IMG/VR virus record: IMGVR_UViG_3300021470_000001
Coordinates: 1 to 49,675 of that record
DNA length: 49,675 bases
Direction: 5' to 3' (one strand)
Source of the DNA: a virus
Positions 23,552-32,648 of the stretch are shown in pieces. The first letter of the stretch is position 1. Each line of letters starts with the position of its first letter. The notes beneath the pieces are model-generated. The model was not told the origin of the DNA. It was given only the letters and a program-made list of their open reading frames with translations, and made no database searches. The position numbers and the translations under genes are program-made.

Positions 23552-24696
23552 TGGACGATAACGACATGATTGTTAAACACCATGTTCCTATTCTGGACGA
23601 GCATGAGCTTAAGGATGGCAAAGGGAATGTGGTGATTCGGCTCGACCAGAAGAAACTATCTGAGATAGTTAGAGTAAACAATAAGCGCATGGGGAATACT
23701 GGTGACGAGATACCACTTGTCATTGGGCACACCAAAGATGACGCACCTGAAGGTGAGCAACCTGAAATTGTTGGATACGCTACCAACCTAAAGGTAGAGC
23801 CGTTCTTCAAGACAGGTAGGAAGTGTATCACAGCTACCTTCAAGTTTTTCAAACATGCCGCTGACAAGGTTCGTGGTTTCCCAAGGAGATCAATAGAACT
23901 TTGGCTAAGTGATTACAAGATTGACCCGATTAGTTTGCTCGGTGCAACTACTCCAGAACGAGACTTAGGCTTACTCCGCCTTTCTAAAGGTGGGGTTAAA
24001 AAATATCAAAGGACTATAGGAATGAATGATCAACAAGGTATTATTGACGGTGTTTTAGCTGGACTCCAACAAACGGATGTATGGCAATTTCTTACACAAC
24101 TTTCACAACAGGGTGGTGAAGCACCACCTGAGGAAGGTGGTATGCCGCCTGAGGGAATGCCCGGTGAAGAAGCACCTATGCCAGAACAAGGCATGGAAGA
24201 CCCTAACGGTGGTGCACCTCCTATGGATGATGGCGGCGGCGAAGAACCTATGCCAGAAGAATCCACTGAACCGGAGGAACCTATCCAACAGTCTAGGGGT
24301 AATCGATACAACAGAATTAAACTATCCAGGGTAGAACAGGAAAACCAACTTCTCCACAAGGAGATCCAAAACATCAAGATTAAATTCCAGCGTGCAGAGC
24401 GTGAGAAAGATCTTATTGAGTTGGAAGCGGAAGGTTTCATGTTAGACCGTGGTGAAGAGCTATCCTTAGTCCAATCTCTACCTGAGAAGACCTATAGGGC
24501 ACATCTTCAGATCATCCGTAAAAGGTACCAAAAAGCACCTATTGGTGCACGGGCCTCTTACTACCAAGAATCTCGTTCTGGTGGGGTGCGTGGCCGCACT
24601 AAGGACGAAGTGAACGAAGCTATTAACTTTGCAACCCAAAACGGCATTACCTACCAAGAAGCTCTTGGTAAAATCAATGCTGAAAAAGTACTTTAA
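23551..24696 (+). CDS. Head maturation protease/scaffold (Mu gpI-like)
   Basis: The 381-residue protein combines two parts. Residues about 1-160 resemble Mu gpI-type capsid proteases: VVIRLDQKKLSEIV, LVIGHTKDDAP with a candidate catalytic His, ITATFKFF, GFPRRSIELW with a candidate Ser, and LLGATTPERDLGLLRL. A Pro/Glu/Gly/Met-rich linker (about 190-250, repeated PEEGGMPPEGMP-like) and a charged coiled coil (about 260-310) follow, fitting a scaffold. It should guide shell assembly and cut head proteins. The start overlaps the previous stop (TAATG) behind GAGGAG. Confidence 0.65.
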   Translation: MDDNDMIVKHHVPILDEHELKDGKGNVVIRLDQKKLSEIVRVNNKRMGNTGDEIPLVIGHTKDDAPEGEQPEIVGYATNLKVEPFFKTGRKCITATFKFFKHAADKVRGFPRRSIELWLSDYKIDPISLLGATTPERDLGLLRLSKGGVKKYQRTIGMNDQQGIIDGVLAGLQQTDVWQFLTQLSQQGGEAPPEEGGMPPEGMPGEEAPMPEQGMEDPNGGAPPMDDGGGEEPMPEESTEPEEPIQQSRGNRYNRIKLSRVEQENQLLHKEIQNIKIKFQRAEREKDLIELEAEGFMLDRGEELSLVQSLPEKTYRAHLQIIRKRYQKAPIGARASYYQESRSGGVRGRTKDEVNEAINFATQNGITYQEALGKINAEKVL

Positions 24697-24711
24697 CTAG
24701 GAGAATAATTC

Positions 24712-25137
24712 ATGCCTCTTTACAATCCGGCTTTTATTGCAGGTGGGGATATCAAACCTGCTAGGTTCGTGCGAATCACAGGTGAGTTTACTATTTCACA
24801 GTGCTCCGCATCAACACAATCTATAATTGGTGTATCACAAGAAGGTACCTTTAGCCCACCTAATCTTGCAACCCTTTTGGGTGGCACAGAGAGTGGACTA
24901 GCAGCTAGCTCAGGGCAATCACTTAAGGTCTTCGGACTTGGTGATGTTTGCATGATCTTTGCAGGTACTGGTGGTGTTACCGCTGGAACTAAAGTTAAAT
25001 CCGATGCTGACGGCAAAGCTGTCAATATTGGAACTGTAGCTGGTATTTACAATGTTGGTGGCACCGCACTCAACACTGTTAATGCTGGTGAAAAAGTTTT
25101 GATCCAAGTCAACCCACATGTTGTGGAAGTTGCTTAA
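24712..25137 (+). CDS. Putative capsid decoration protein (DUF2190-like)
   Basis: The 141-residue protein begins MPLYNPAFIAGGDIKPARFVRIT and has a small beta-barrel pattern with GDVCMIFAGTGGVTAGTKVKSDADGKA, similar in style to DUF2190 head decoration proteins that trimerise on the shell. It has the usual place between the protease/scaffold and the major capsid protein. AGGAG precedes the ATG. The assignment rests on position, size and pattern. Confidence 0.6.
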   Translation: MPLYNPAFIAGGDIKPARFVRITGEFTISQCSASTQSIIGVSQEGTFSPPNLATLLGGTESGLAASSGQSLKVFGLGDVCMIFAGTGGVTAGTKVKSDADGKAVNIGTVAGIYNVGGTALNTVNAGEKVLIQVNPHVVEVA

Positions 25138-25164
25138 CAAACTAACTAATTAAGGATAAATATC

Positions 25165-26265
25165 ATGGCAGATTTTGTATCGGCAAACGCCCAATTTCCA
25201 AGTGGAACAAACACATATATCCCAAGCTTTGACGCTACTGGTCAACTTGTGGTATCGTTCAGTCGCAATCCTAAAGACTTTGCGTTGAACAAATATATCA
25301 CCATCACCCCTGTTAAAAAGTCTTCAGGCTACTACCTGAAACTTAATGCAGAACAAGCTGCACGGGTTTCTTACGATTCCCTTAAAGATCATGTGTGGCA
25401 CGATGGTAATGACGCTCCACACGGGGAATGGAATAATGAAAAGTTTGAGTGGTTGAACTTCAATACCCAACGGTATGTGTTCCCATTCAGGCTGGGCTAT
25501 AAGGCAGTAGATCAAGCTGACTGGAAGATTGTAGCTTCCTACAGTGCGATCAATGCACAACAAGCTATGACTGCCAGAGTAGTTAAAGTTTGGGATAAAT
25601 TGCAGAGCGCTGTTGGTTCTGGTATCAACGATATCGCAACCGTTAGCTGTACTGCTTCTGCTAACGCCTACACAGGTGGTAGCACCTTAGTAGGTGGTGA
25701 CTCCGGTGATATCGCACAAGGAACCTCTGTTGGTCCTGTTTTCAAGAAGGCCTTGAACGCTGTCTCTAGAAAGATTAACAAGGACACCTTGGGTGCTTGT
25801 GGTCCTAAAGAGATGTGTCTTATCATCAACCCAACTGTTGCTGATGCACTTAGTCGTTCTAAGGAACTTCACACCTACTTGAAAGAGTCGCCAGTGGCAC
25901 TTGCTCAGATTCGTGGAGATTCGGACTCTATGAATGGTAAATATGGTTTACCTGACAAGTTGTACGGATACGATATTATCGTTGAAGATGTTGTAAAGGT
26001 TGCTAATAAAAAAGGTGCAACTCGAACAACCGACTATGTGTTGGGAGACAACGAGGCTTGGATTCTTGCACGCCCAGGTGATTTAGTTGGGTTTGAAGGT
26101 TCGCCTTCGTTCTCTACTGTGCATCTCTTTGCATACGAAGAAATGACTGTAGAACAAAAAGACGATCCAGATAACCGCCGCATCAATGCCCGTATCGTAG
26201 AAGACTACGGTATTGAGGTTGTTGCACCTATCACTGCTTTCAAGTTTACCAATGTGGTATCCTAA
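25165..26265 (+). CDS. Probable major capsid protein
   Basis: At 366 residues, directly after the decoration protein, this is the best candidate for the shell protein. It reads as an alpha/beta structural protein (AINAQQAMTARVVKVWDKL helix, MCLIINPTVADALSRSKEL, YGLPDKLYGYDIIVEDVVKV, and a C-terminal INARIVEDYGIEVVAP), where the NP.VADAL..S and G.P...YGYDI segments are typical of HK97-type capsid proteins. Its codons look more highly optimised (many GGT, GCT, ACC, AAC) than its neighbours, consistent with high expression. The stop overlaps the next start. Confidence 0.75.
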   Translation: MADFVSANAQFPSGTNTYIPSFDATGQLVVSFSRNPKDFALNKYITITPVKKSSGYYLKLNAEQAARVSYDSLKDHVWHDGNDAPHGEWNNEKFEWLNFNTQRYVFPFRLGYKAVDQADWKIVASYSAINAQQAMTARVVKVWDKLQSAVGSGINDIATVSCTASANAYTGGSTLVGGDSGDIAQGTSVGPVFKKALNAVSRKINKDTLGACGPKEMCLIINPTVADALSRSKELHTYLKESPVALAQIRGDSDSMNGKYGLPDKLYGYDIIVEDVVKVANKKGATRTTDYVLGDNEAWILARPGDLVGFEGSPSFSTVHLFAYEEMTVEQKDDPDNRRINARIVEDYGIEVVAPITAFKFTNVVS

Positions 26266-26789
26266 TGGCACACGCAACTGTGTCTGATCTTCTGATGCGT
26301 TACGACCTCCGTAGAATCGGTGATCTTGTGTTAGACACAGACCAGCGAGCGACTGCGGAGGAACTAGCTGGAAATAGCACAGCAGGGCTGGTCGTACAGA
26401 CCGCCCTGTCTGATGCCTCAGGTATGATCAACAGTGCAATACTTGCAGGCAACAGATACTTGCTTGTAGACTTGCAGAATATGACGGAAGATTCTAAAGG
26501 TTTCCTTAAAAGACTATGTTGCGATATAGCTTATGGATTACTAATATCTAGGCGTGGTTACGGTGGTGCTGACTTAGATGCAATGACATCTAGGGCAAAG
26601 GAGTCAGAGGCTATACTAGAGACACTACGCATAGGTGAGCGTGTATTTGAAATTGAAAAAAACGAAAACGCAGAGATACCACAACAAGCACAAGTTAGCA
26701 GAACTATAAGTTTGTTCTCTAGCGAGCTAGACCGCTACTTCGGTATGAGACAATCAACAGCAAACGAATTTTTCAACCCAAGGAGTTAA
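26265..26789 (+). CDS. Putative head-tail connector/head completion protein
   Basis: The 174-residue protein starts VSDLLMRYDLRRIGDLVLD and is largely helical, with SDASGMINSAILAGNRYLLVD followed by KRLCCDIAYGLLISRRGY, a layout like the DUF1320/gp36 and gp6-type connectors that sit under the portal. Position right after the major capsid gene supports this. Start overlaps the capsid stop (TAATG). Confidence 0.55.
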   Translation: MAHATVSDLLMRYDLRRIGDLVLDTDQRATAEELAGNSTAGLVVQTALSDASGMINSAILAGNRYLLVDLQNMTEDSKGFLKRLCCDIAYGLLISRRGYGGADLDAMTSRAKESEAILETLRIGERVFEIEKNENAEIPQQAQVSRTISLFSSELDRYFGMRQSTANEFFNPRS

Positions 26790-26790
26790 A

Positions 26791-27426
26791 ATGGCAAACA
26801 TCTACTCAACAGGTCCGGCACATATATTTATTGGGAGGATGCCTACTGATGATGTGGCAGAATTTACTGTGGACAAAATGTTCTATCTTGGAACATTTGA
26901 AGGATCTCCAAAGATAACTATTAACAACTTGAGCGAAGATGTGATGAATGATATTGGTGGTGACGCACCGATAGCTAAATCCATCCTAGGACAGACTGCA
27001 AACATTCAAGGTGTTCTAAATAGATACGATGAGGCTGTGTATCAGAAACTTTCAGGCAGTCTGTACGGAACCACAAACCGTGGAATTTCGACCAAAGAGC
27101 ACATTGGTGCACTGGCTCAGACTATGGGATTTGATTTTGATGTTCTGATGTACTTCCCATTTGCATCTAGATTCGCAGTGGATGACACACCGTATGTTCC
27201 ACCTGAGGGTTTACACTTTGTAAGTGTTGTTCCACAAGGTCCGGACAAGCTTATGGATATGGGCACATCAGCACGAAAGATTGAGATTAACTTAATGGCA
27301 ATTCCTAAAAGGAAAGCTACAGCAACTCAATCTTCTAATACTAATGACACCAACAATGTATTTGAATTTGTTCTATACAAACACATCGCTACCGTAGCGG
27401 CAGCATTGAAAGGATTGGTGAACTAA
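26791..27426 (+). CDS. Virion protein, first of a paralogous pair (possible tail tube)
   Basis: The 211-residue protein is related to the next one: both open with IYSTGP.HI, then YLGT.E..P, ND(I/V)GG.AP and LNRY.E in the same order and spacing, so they arose by tandem duplication. The pattern of short beta-strands and a conserved G..A.I...LNRY segment would suit a ring-forming tube or shaft protein. I cannot tell whether one of them is the major tail tube. AAGGAG lies at its ribosome site, one base after the upstream stop region. Confidence 0.6.
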   Translation: MANIYSTGPAHIFIGRMPTDDVAEFTVDKMFYLGTFEGSPKITINNLSEDVMNDIGGDAPIAKSILGQTANIQGVLNRYDEAVYQKLSGSLYGTTNRGISTKEHIGALAQTMGFDFDVLMYFPFASRFAVDDTPYVPPEGLHFVSVVPQGPDKLMDMGTSARKIEINLMAIPKRKATATQSSNTNDTNNVFEFVLYKHIATVAAALKGLVN

Positions 27427-27427
27427 C

Positions 27428-28090
27428 ATGGCAGCACAAATCTATTCCACAGGACCAGTACATATTTATGTGGCACATAAAACATTAGGTCCAGCAGCAG
27501 CGACCTACTTGGGAACATGTGAAAAAACACCTAATGTTGAAATTGAATACAAGTGGGCACCTGTTAACAACGATGTTGGCGGTCTAGCCCCCGTAGATAT
27601 GGTTTTTAAGGGGATCACGGCTAAGATCAACCTAAGCCTCAACAGGTACAACGAAGAGAAGCTAATGGCATTTGTAGGCAATCTAGGGGCTGTTACAGAT
27701 AGGCCTGCTAATGCAACATTCCAGCCGGGTATTATGGATGCTAGCCAAATTGGTGCACTAAGTGAGATCGGGCACTTAGGTGGAACTAAGGCACAGCACA
27801 CCAAGGGGTACTGGTTAGCTCTTAAATTTTCTTTTGCAGGTAATGCGTCTTTAGTAGGTCTTCCACCTGGGTATTGGTTCCCTTCAGTGCATGTTGCTCA
27901 GTTTGCATACGAGCAAGTAGGGTCTAAGCACAAGAAGATAGCGTTATCTTTAGAGGCACACCCACAGGTTGTAAGTGCTGCTAATGGTGCTGCTGATGAC
28001 CGTGGTATGGTAGATGGTGCTTACTTCAACAGGCTCTACACCACAGAGCAGGCTATATTTAGTTTTAGCACATTACCTGACGCAGATTAG
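27428..28090 (+). CDS. Virion protein, second of a paralogous pair
   Basis: The 220-residue protein shares its first ~85 residues with the previous gene product (IYSTGP.HI, YLGTCE..P, NDVGG.APVD, LNRYNEE) and diverges later, with an added middle containing GYWFPSVHVAQFAYEQVGSKHKKIALSLEAHPQ. Two related but different subunits may form a mixed ring, or tube and tip. It starts right behind its partner's stop. Confidence 0.6.
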   Translation: MAAQIYSTGPVHIYVAHKTLGPAAATYLGTCEKTPNVEIEYKWAPVNNDVGGLAPVDMVFKGITAKINLSLNRYNEEKLMAFVGNLGAVTDRPANATFQPGIMDASQIGALSEIGHLGGTKAQHTKGYWLALKFSFAGNASLVGLPPGYWFPSVHVAQFAYEQVGSKHKKIALSLEAHPQVVSAANGAADDRGMVDGAYFNRLYTTEQAIFSFSTLPDAD

Positions 28091-28101
28091 GGGGCACTTC
28101 A

Positions 28102-30423
28102 ATGGCCCCTAATATGATTCCAATTGATCACAACATTCCAAGGAATAAACCCCTTGGAATGAAAGATCAAGAACCTAAACAAAACGCAACTCTAGACTAT
28201 TTAAACTCCTTTAAAGACGCTCGAAGTAGTCTACAAGGAATAGCACGCACAGCCGGAGTTGGGGAAGAAACAAGAAACAGCCTCTCCACAAGCACGCTCT
28301 CTAAGAGATACGCTGACGAGAGCGGTGGTGGTGCAAAAATAGGAAACATGTCCTACCAAGACTTTATGATGGCTCGCGCAGTGCACAGCGGTGCCACTAC
28401 TACAAAGAGAGGTTTACTTGGTTATAAATCTCAGGTAGCGGTTTCAAATGCCTACGATTTAACAGAGGAGAACTTTTCTACAAAACAAAGGGAAGAGTCT
28501 AAAAAAGCTTGGGCTAATCAAATTGATTCCGGTATAAAAATGGCCGAACAATATAACGCACTTTCACCAGAGGCCAAGCTAGCTGTAGATCACGAAATGA
28601 AAGTTGAAAAAGGCCACATGGATTCTGGTTCTTTCCAATACAAGCGTGGTTCCGTAGGGATGTTGTCCACAGGCCAAGGTTTAGTTGCTGATAAAGAGGC
28701 GTACTTTAAAGCTAGAATGCAAAATGCAATTGCACAAGGTTCTAAGATTGATACGGATGTAAAGAAAAGTGGAACAGAGGCTGAGGCAGCTAAAATACAA
28801 GACCCTGAAATGCGTAGAAAATTTATAACACAAGCTTACAAAGAACAATTTACCGAAAAGTTTGCAGGGTTTAGGGATGCTAACTCTAAAGACAATGACG
28901 CTGACGGAGAATACCACGCAGCTTTGTGGGAGTTAGGTGATGCAGCTATAACTGCTGCTTCATTTGTGGCACTACCTGGAGCAGGTGTTGGGTTAATTGC
29001 TAAGGCTGGTTTTGAAATAGGTAAACGAGGACTTGTGCGAGGCGGGGCAGAGCTACTAAAACAAGGTGCAAAAGCTACTGTTAAACCAGTTGGAAAGTTT
29101 GTAAGTACTGTAACAGGTAACGAAGCAATACAGTCAGGCAACGCACTACTCCAACAAACAAACGCACCTGAATTCTTAAAAACTATAGGATCTGTTACAG
29201 CAGGTGCGGCGAACTCCTACACTCAGGACAAATATGGTAACATAGATATAAGAGATCCTAGATCTATTTTAAATGGGCAGATGGCAGCAAACATTAATCC
29301 TACACTTATTACATTAGGAGGTCGTAAGGGTGCTATTGGTTCTGCTGCTAAAGCTAGCCATCAAGGTTTGACTATAGTGGGCGCGACAATGAACACCGCT
29401 GGTATTGTCGAGGGTGTTTCCAAGGTAGGCAGCACAATTAGAAATTTTGACCACGAAGTAGACGCTAAAGCACAAGAGCTAGACAGACTACCCCAGAACA
29501 AAGGTAAAACGCAAGAGCAATTGCGTGCGATGGCTAAACAACAAGTCATACAGAGCACTACCACAAACATTGGGGATATAGGTTTTTCTACACACGACAT
29601 GCACGGCACTATGAAAAATAAACCAGCACCTACTCAAGCCCAAGTTAAATCAGCACAGGCTACAGCTAGAGAGAACATGTCAGCTAACCACCCTAATCTA
29701 GTTATGAGCAGAGAACACCTGGACGCCGCCAGTGCTGTTACTAAAGAATCAGCACCCTTAAGAAATAGAACACAAGCACACGAAGCTACCTTAGCACAAG
29801 CTAAAGACCGGGTAGATGGTAAGGCACCTGTGCAGAATGTAGATATGCGGGATAAAGCACAGGAAATAGTTGACAAAAGCAAAATGACAGACCAAGAGTT
29901 AAATACTAGATCTATAGATTTAGAGATGAGTGATCGTGAACATACTGACGAATATTCAACTATTGGCAAAGAGCAAAAATATAGACAAGACTCAGCCTTA
30001 CTAAAGCCTAAGGACGAAAATATAAAAGAACACGAAGGCGAAGCTAATCGATTAGTACGAGAAGCCGAAAAAGATGCTACTAGAAAAGAACTTATAGATA
30101 ATAGATTTTTTGGTGACGCTAGAGTTAAAGATACATCTAAAAATAAAGAGGTATCTAAAGAAAAAGACGACACACGAACTAAAGACGACACTAAAGAAGA
30201 TCCTATTTCTAAAGAAGATCCACTTGTTAAAGACAGGGTGCCACATGTAGCACAAGACCCGAACAGAGAAATTGCACCACCTGCACTACCCCCAGCCGCT
30301 TCCGCTGGCGTGGGGGGAGGCGGATTCTCTAGTGCTGCTATGAGCGGTTACCCATCACTTGTAAACCCTTCGTACAACACAGTACAAATACAGCTACCGT
30401 ATTTTTCTGAACTAGGACTTTAA
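28102..30423 (+). CDS. Large putative internal virion or tape-measure protein, 773 aa
   Basis: No family recognised. The first ~260 residues are charged and helical. Residues about 270-340 are Ala/Gly-rich and hydrophobic (ELGDAAITAASFVALPGAGVG...), able to enter a membrane. The part from about 500 to 720 is almost all Lys, Asp and Glu in long helices. The last 25 residues turn hydrophobic and aromatic. This order suits a tape measure or an ejected protein that crosses the envelope, and the place after the tube-like pair agrees, but length and fold do not prove it. A-rich codon use resembles the giant gene at 18644. Confidence 0.6.
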   Translation: MAPNMIPIDHNIPRNKPLGMKDQEPKQNATLDYLNSFKDARSSLQGIARTAGVGEETRNSLSTSTLSKRYADESGGGAKIGNMSYQDFMMARAVHSGATTTKRGLLGYKSQVAVSNAYDLTEENFSTKQREESKKAWANQIDSGIKMAEQYNALSPEAKLAVDHEMKVEKGHMDSGSFQYKRGSVGMLSTGQGLVADKEAYFKARMQNAIAQGSKIDTDVKKSGTEAEAAKIQDPEMRRKFITQAYKEQFTEKFAGFRDANSKDNDADGEYHAALWELGDAAITAASFVALPGAGVGLIAKAGFEIGKRGLVRGGAELLKQGAKATVKPVGKFVSTVTGNEAIQSGNALLQQTNAPEFLKTIGSVTAGAANSYTQDKYGNIDIRDPRSILNGQMAANINPTLITLGGRKGAIGSAAKASHQGLTIVGATMNTAGIVEGVSKVGSTIRNFDHEVDAKAQELDRLPQNKGKTQEQLRAMAKQQVIQSTTTNIGDIGFSTHDMHGTMKNKPAPTQAQVKSAQATARENMSANHPNLVMSREHLDAASAVTKESAPLRNRTQAHEATLAQAKDRVDGKAPVQNVDMRDKAQEIVDKSKMTDQELNTRSIDLEMSDREHTDEYSTIGKEQKYRQDSALLKPKDENIKEHEGEANRLVREAEKDATRKELIDNRFFGDARVKDTSKNKEVSKEKDDTRTKDDTKEDPISKEDPLVKDRVPHVAQDPNREIAPPALPPAASAGVGGGGFSSAAMSGYPSLVNPSYNTVQIQLPYFSELGL

Positions 30424-30968
30424 TGCCACAAATTAAATCATCCACAGGTGCTCTTATAAAAGCAATTAAATCTTTGATTGTAACAGAGCTTAGTTTAAAT
30501 TCATCAAGAGTACTTCTGGTCGCTCGGTCAGAAATACCTAACTTCACAGGTGACCAAGATATTATTATTCGCCCAGGTTCACCTACACCTGACGATGGGT
30601 TTATTCAGGGTAGTGGTAGGACTGCTTCTGTAGTTACTAGACAGATATATATTGCAATACGGACAAGGTTTGCTGTAGATATATCTAATAGCGATGAACG
30701 CTGGCTTCTAGACCCAACCTACGGACACCTTGCAAGAGAAGAACAACTTATAAATCTTCTACATTTAAGGTGGATAAAGGACGCATCTAACAACGACCTA
30801 CTAGTACAACCATTGCGTATGACTAAGCCTGTCACAGACTTTGTGGGGCACTCACAAGAGGGCTACACAAGAGGATCTAATGAAAAAGACAGTCAGAAAC
30901 AGTATGGTATTTCACTGCTGGCTTTTGAAGCAACTTACATGTTAGGGGTTACCAGCAATGGCTACTAA
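30423..30968 (+). CDS. Putative tail terminator/completion protein
   Basis: The 181-residue protein is alpha/beta with an N-terminal helix (ALIKAIKSLIVTELSL), strands DIIIRPGSP and RQIYIAIRTRFAVD, and a LLDPTYGHLAREEQLINLLH region, a layout seen in tail terminator and completion proteins that process R..R..i.i.vw-type strands. The call is weak and mostly positional. TAATG junction with the upstream gene; an 11-base overlap with the downstream one. Confidence 0.45.
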   Translation: MPQIKSSTGALIKAIKSLIVTELSLNSSRVLLVARSEIPNFTGDQDIIIRPGSPTPDDGFIQGSGRTASVVTRQIYIAIRTRFAVDISNSDERWLLDPTYGHLAREEQLINLLHLRWIKDASNNDLLVQPLRMTKPVTDFVGHSQEGYTRGSNEKDSQKQYGISLLAFEATYMLGVTSNGY

Positions 30969-32646
30969 TTCTGCTAATTGGATGCGTTACGGTCCAATTA
31001 AATTAAACATAGTAAAGCTCTTAGAATACAAGAAAGAACCTGTCTACGGAGACAAGGAAAAGGTTCACTACATGTACACAAGGCACACACTTGCGGTGGG
31101 TGCCACTGTTTACCCTGACACAGATGTAGATTACAGCGAGATACCACAACAGCTAAGGGCTACATTTGGTTGCTACACTAATGAGATAGCAGATAGCAAA
31201 AACACAAACGGAAACATAAATACAATTGGTAATGTTATGCCTAGCGTAGTCAGGATTGACTCAATGCTAAGGCACTTCCTAATGCAACCTAGGCAGAAGC
31301 TAAAATATGTAATTGGTGAGGATATTATATTAGAAAGCCCATCTATAGATTCCTTGGTAGACTGCAACAACGGACCTAAGCCTGTTAGCCTTACAATAAA
31401 AAAAGTAGGCGGCCTACAGTCTATGTATGTTGAGTTTGTAATCTGTACTGATGTAAACGAAAGTATAAAATACGGCTCGCCTGAATACCCGGTAGTATCT
31501 AACCAATTTTCAATGGAACATGAGATAGACCAAGATTTCTACACCACAAGAAAAGTATCGGGTCTGGCACACTTCCGTGGTGATATCCTACTTAAGCACA
31601 ACTACTCACCTGACGACTTCAGGGAGTGGTTAAACATACCCTCACCTATAGGTTTTAAAAGAGATATCGTAAAGTGCAGATTACACCCAGACTCGTTAAA
31701 ATTAGAGTATTCATTTGTAGACAGGGAGATGCACCATCACTTAGACACAAGGGCGGAGAACGAGGGAAAACAAATTAAGCTTAGAGATTCAGACTCTAAG
31801 ACAGCACCTATACCTAGAATGAGAAACATTACAAGACTAGAAGTAAAACAATATGTAAGCATAGTTACTAAAAGTTTAATGGACGCAATCGGTGGTGCAA
31901 CAAACGATATTATAGGTTCCCTAAGTCCAAAGAATTTTAAAAACTGGCACAGTTCAGTACAAACTGTTTTTAATGGTGTTAAGAATCTTTCAGGAAACTT
32001 GATGCCTGTGCGTGAGGAAAAACTTGATATTACTATCTACGGAAACAACCGAAGTGAAAAGTACGAGCTAGAGTATTTAGCATTATTTATTATTGAAAAA
32101 AGATTACCCTTTAACCCTTACTCCGGTATGTACACCATTGCAGTGGAAGAGGACATTCTTGGATCTTTTGTAAAGATACATGTGACTAGGAATAGTAGTA
32201 TTACTGACAACTTAGGTTTAAACGGATATAACGAAGCTACTTTATCTAATATTGGAATGGCCCCTACATGGGATAATATTAGTGGAAATTCTAAGTTTAA
32301 TTTAAACGAAATCTACAACAAACGGAATGTATTTTTTACAGAGCCTGCTGGTATAGCAGGTGTAACTGTAAAATCTTTTGTTGATGGTGCACCAAACCCA
32401 GCACTTAAAGATTTAAACATTATAAAAGCACGCAGTGGTCAATACGACCAGATGCGTGGAACTTACCTAGAGCAGCTAATCGCAGAAAGCATTAGACACT
32501 CACCTGACGAGCCACCGTTAGACGATAAGTCTAGCAAAGTTTATAAGTATCAAGATAAAATAAGAAACAACACAGACAAGGCAGAGTTTGAAAAAACACT
32601 ACCTATGGGCAACGATCCAAACCTTATCCAAGATGAGGGAGTTTAA
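30958..32646 (+). CDS. Unrecognised tail/virion structural protein, 562 aa
   Basis: No family recognised. The chain is soluble and mixed alpha/beta, with strand-rich parts (VRIDSMLRHFLM, LKYVIGEDIILESP, MYVEFVICTDVNESI) and a charged helical C-terminus (VYKYQDKIRNNTDKAEFEK). The segment SFVDREMHHHLD has three successive His. Position after the terminator-like gene and coupling to its neighbours argue for a tail or baseplate protein made in equal amounts with them. Confidence 0.6.
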   Translation: MATNSANWMRYGPIKLNIVKLLEYKKEPVYGDKEKVHYMYTRHTLAVGATVYPDTDVDYSEIPQQLRATFGCYTNEIADSKNTNGNINTIGNVMPSVVRIDSMLRHFLMQPRQKLKYVIGEDIILESPSIDSLVDCNNGPKPVSLTIKKVGGLQSMYVEFVICTDVNESIKYGSPEYPVVSNQFSMEHEIDQDFYTTRKVSGLAHFRGDILLKHNYSPDDFREWLNIPSPIGFKRDIVKCRLHPDSLKLEYSFVDREMHHHLDTRAENEGKQIKLRDSDSKTAPIPRMRNITRLEVKQYVSIVTKSLMDAIGGATNDIIGSLSPKNFKNWHSSVQTVFNGVKNLSGNLMPVREEKLDITIYGNNRSEKYELEYLALFIIEKRLPFNPYSGMYTIAVEEDILGSFVKIHVTRNSSITDNLGLNGYNEATLSNIGMAPTWDNISGNSKFNLNEIYNKRNVFFTEPAGIAGVTVKSFVDGAPNPALKDLNIIKARSGQYDQMRGTYLEQLIAESIRHSPDEPPLDDKSSKVYKYQDKIRNNTDKAEFEKTLPMGNDPNLIQDEGV

Positions 32647-32648
32647 AG

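Noticed and set aside
29634-30191. Minus-strand open frame of 185 codons
   Set aside because: Antisense to the charged part of the 773-aa gene; its Ser/Leu/Phe-rich sequence mirrors Lys/Glu/Asp codons on the other strand.
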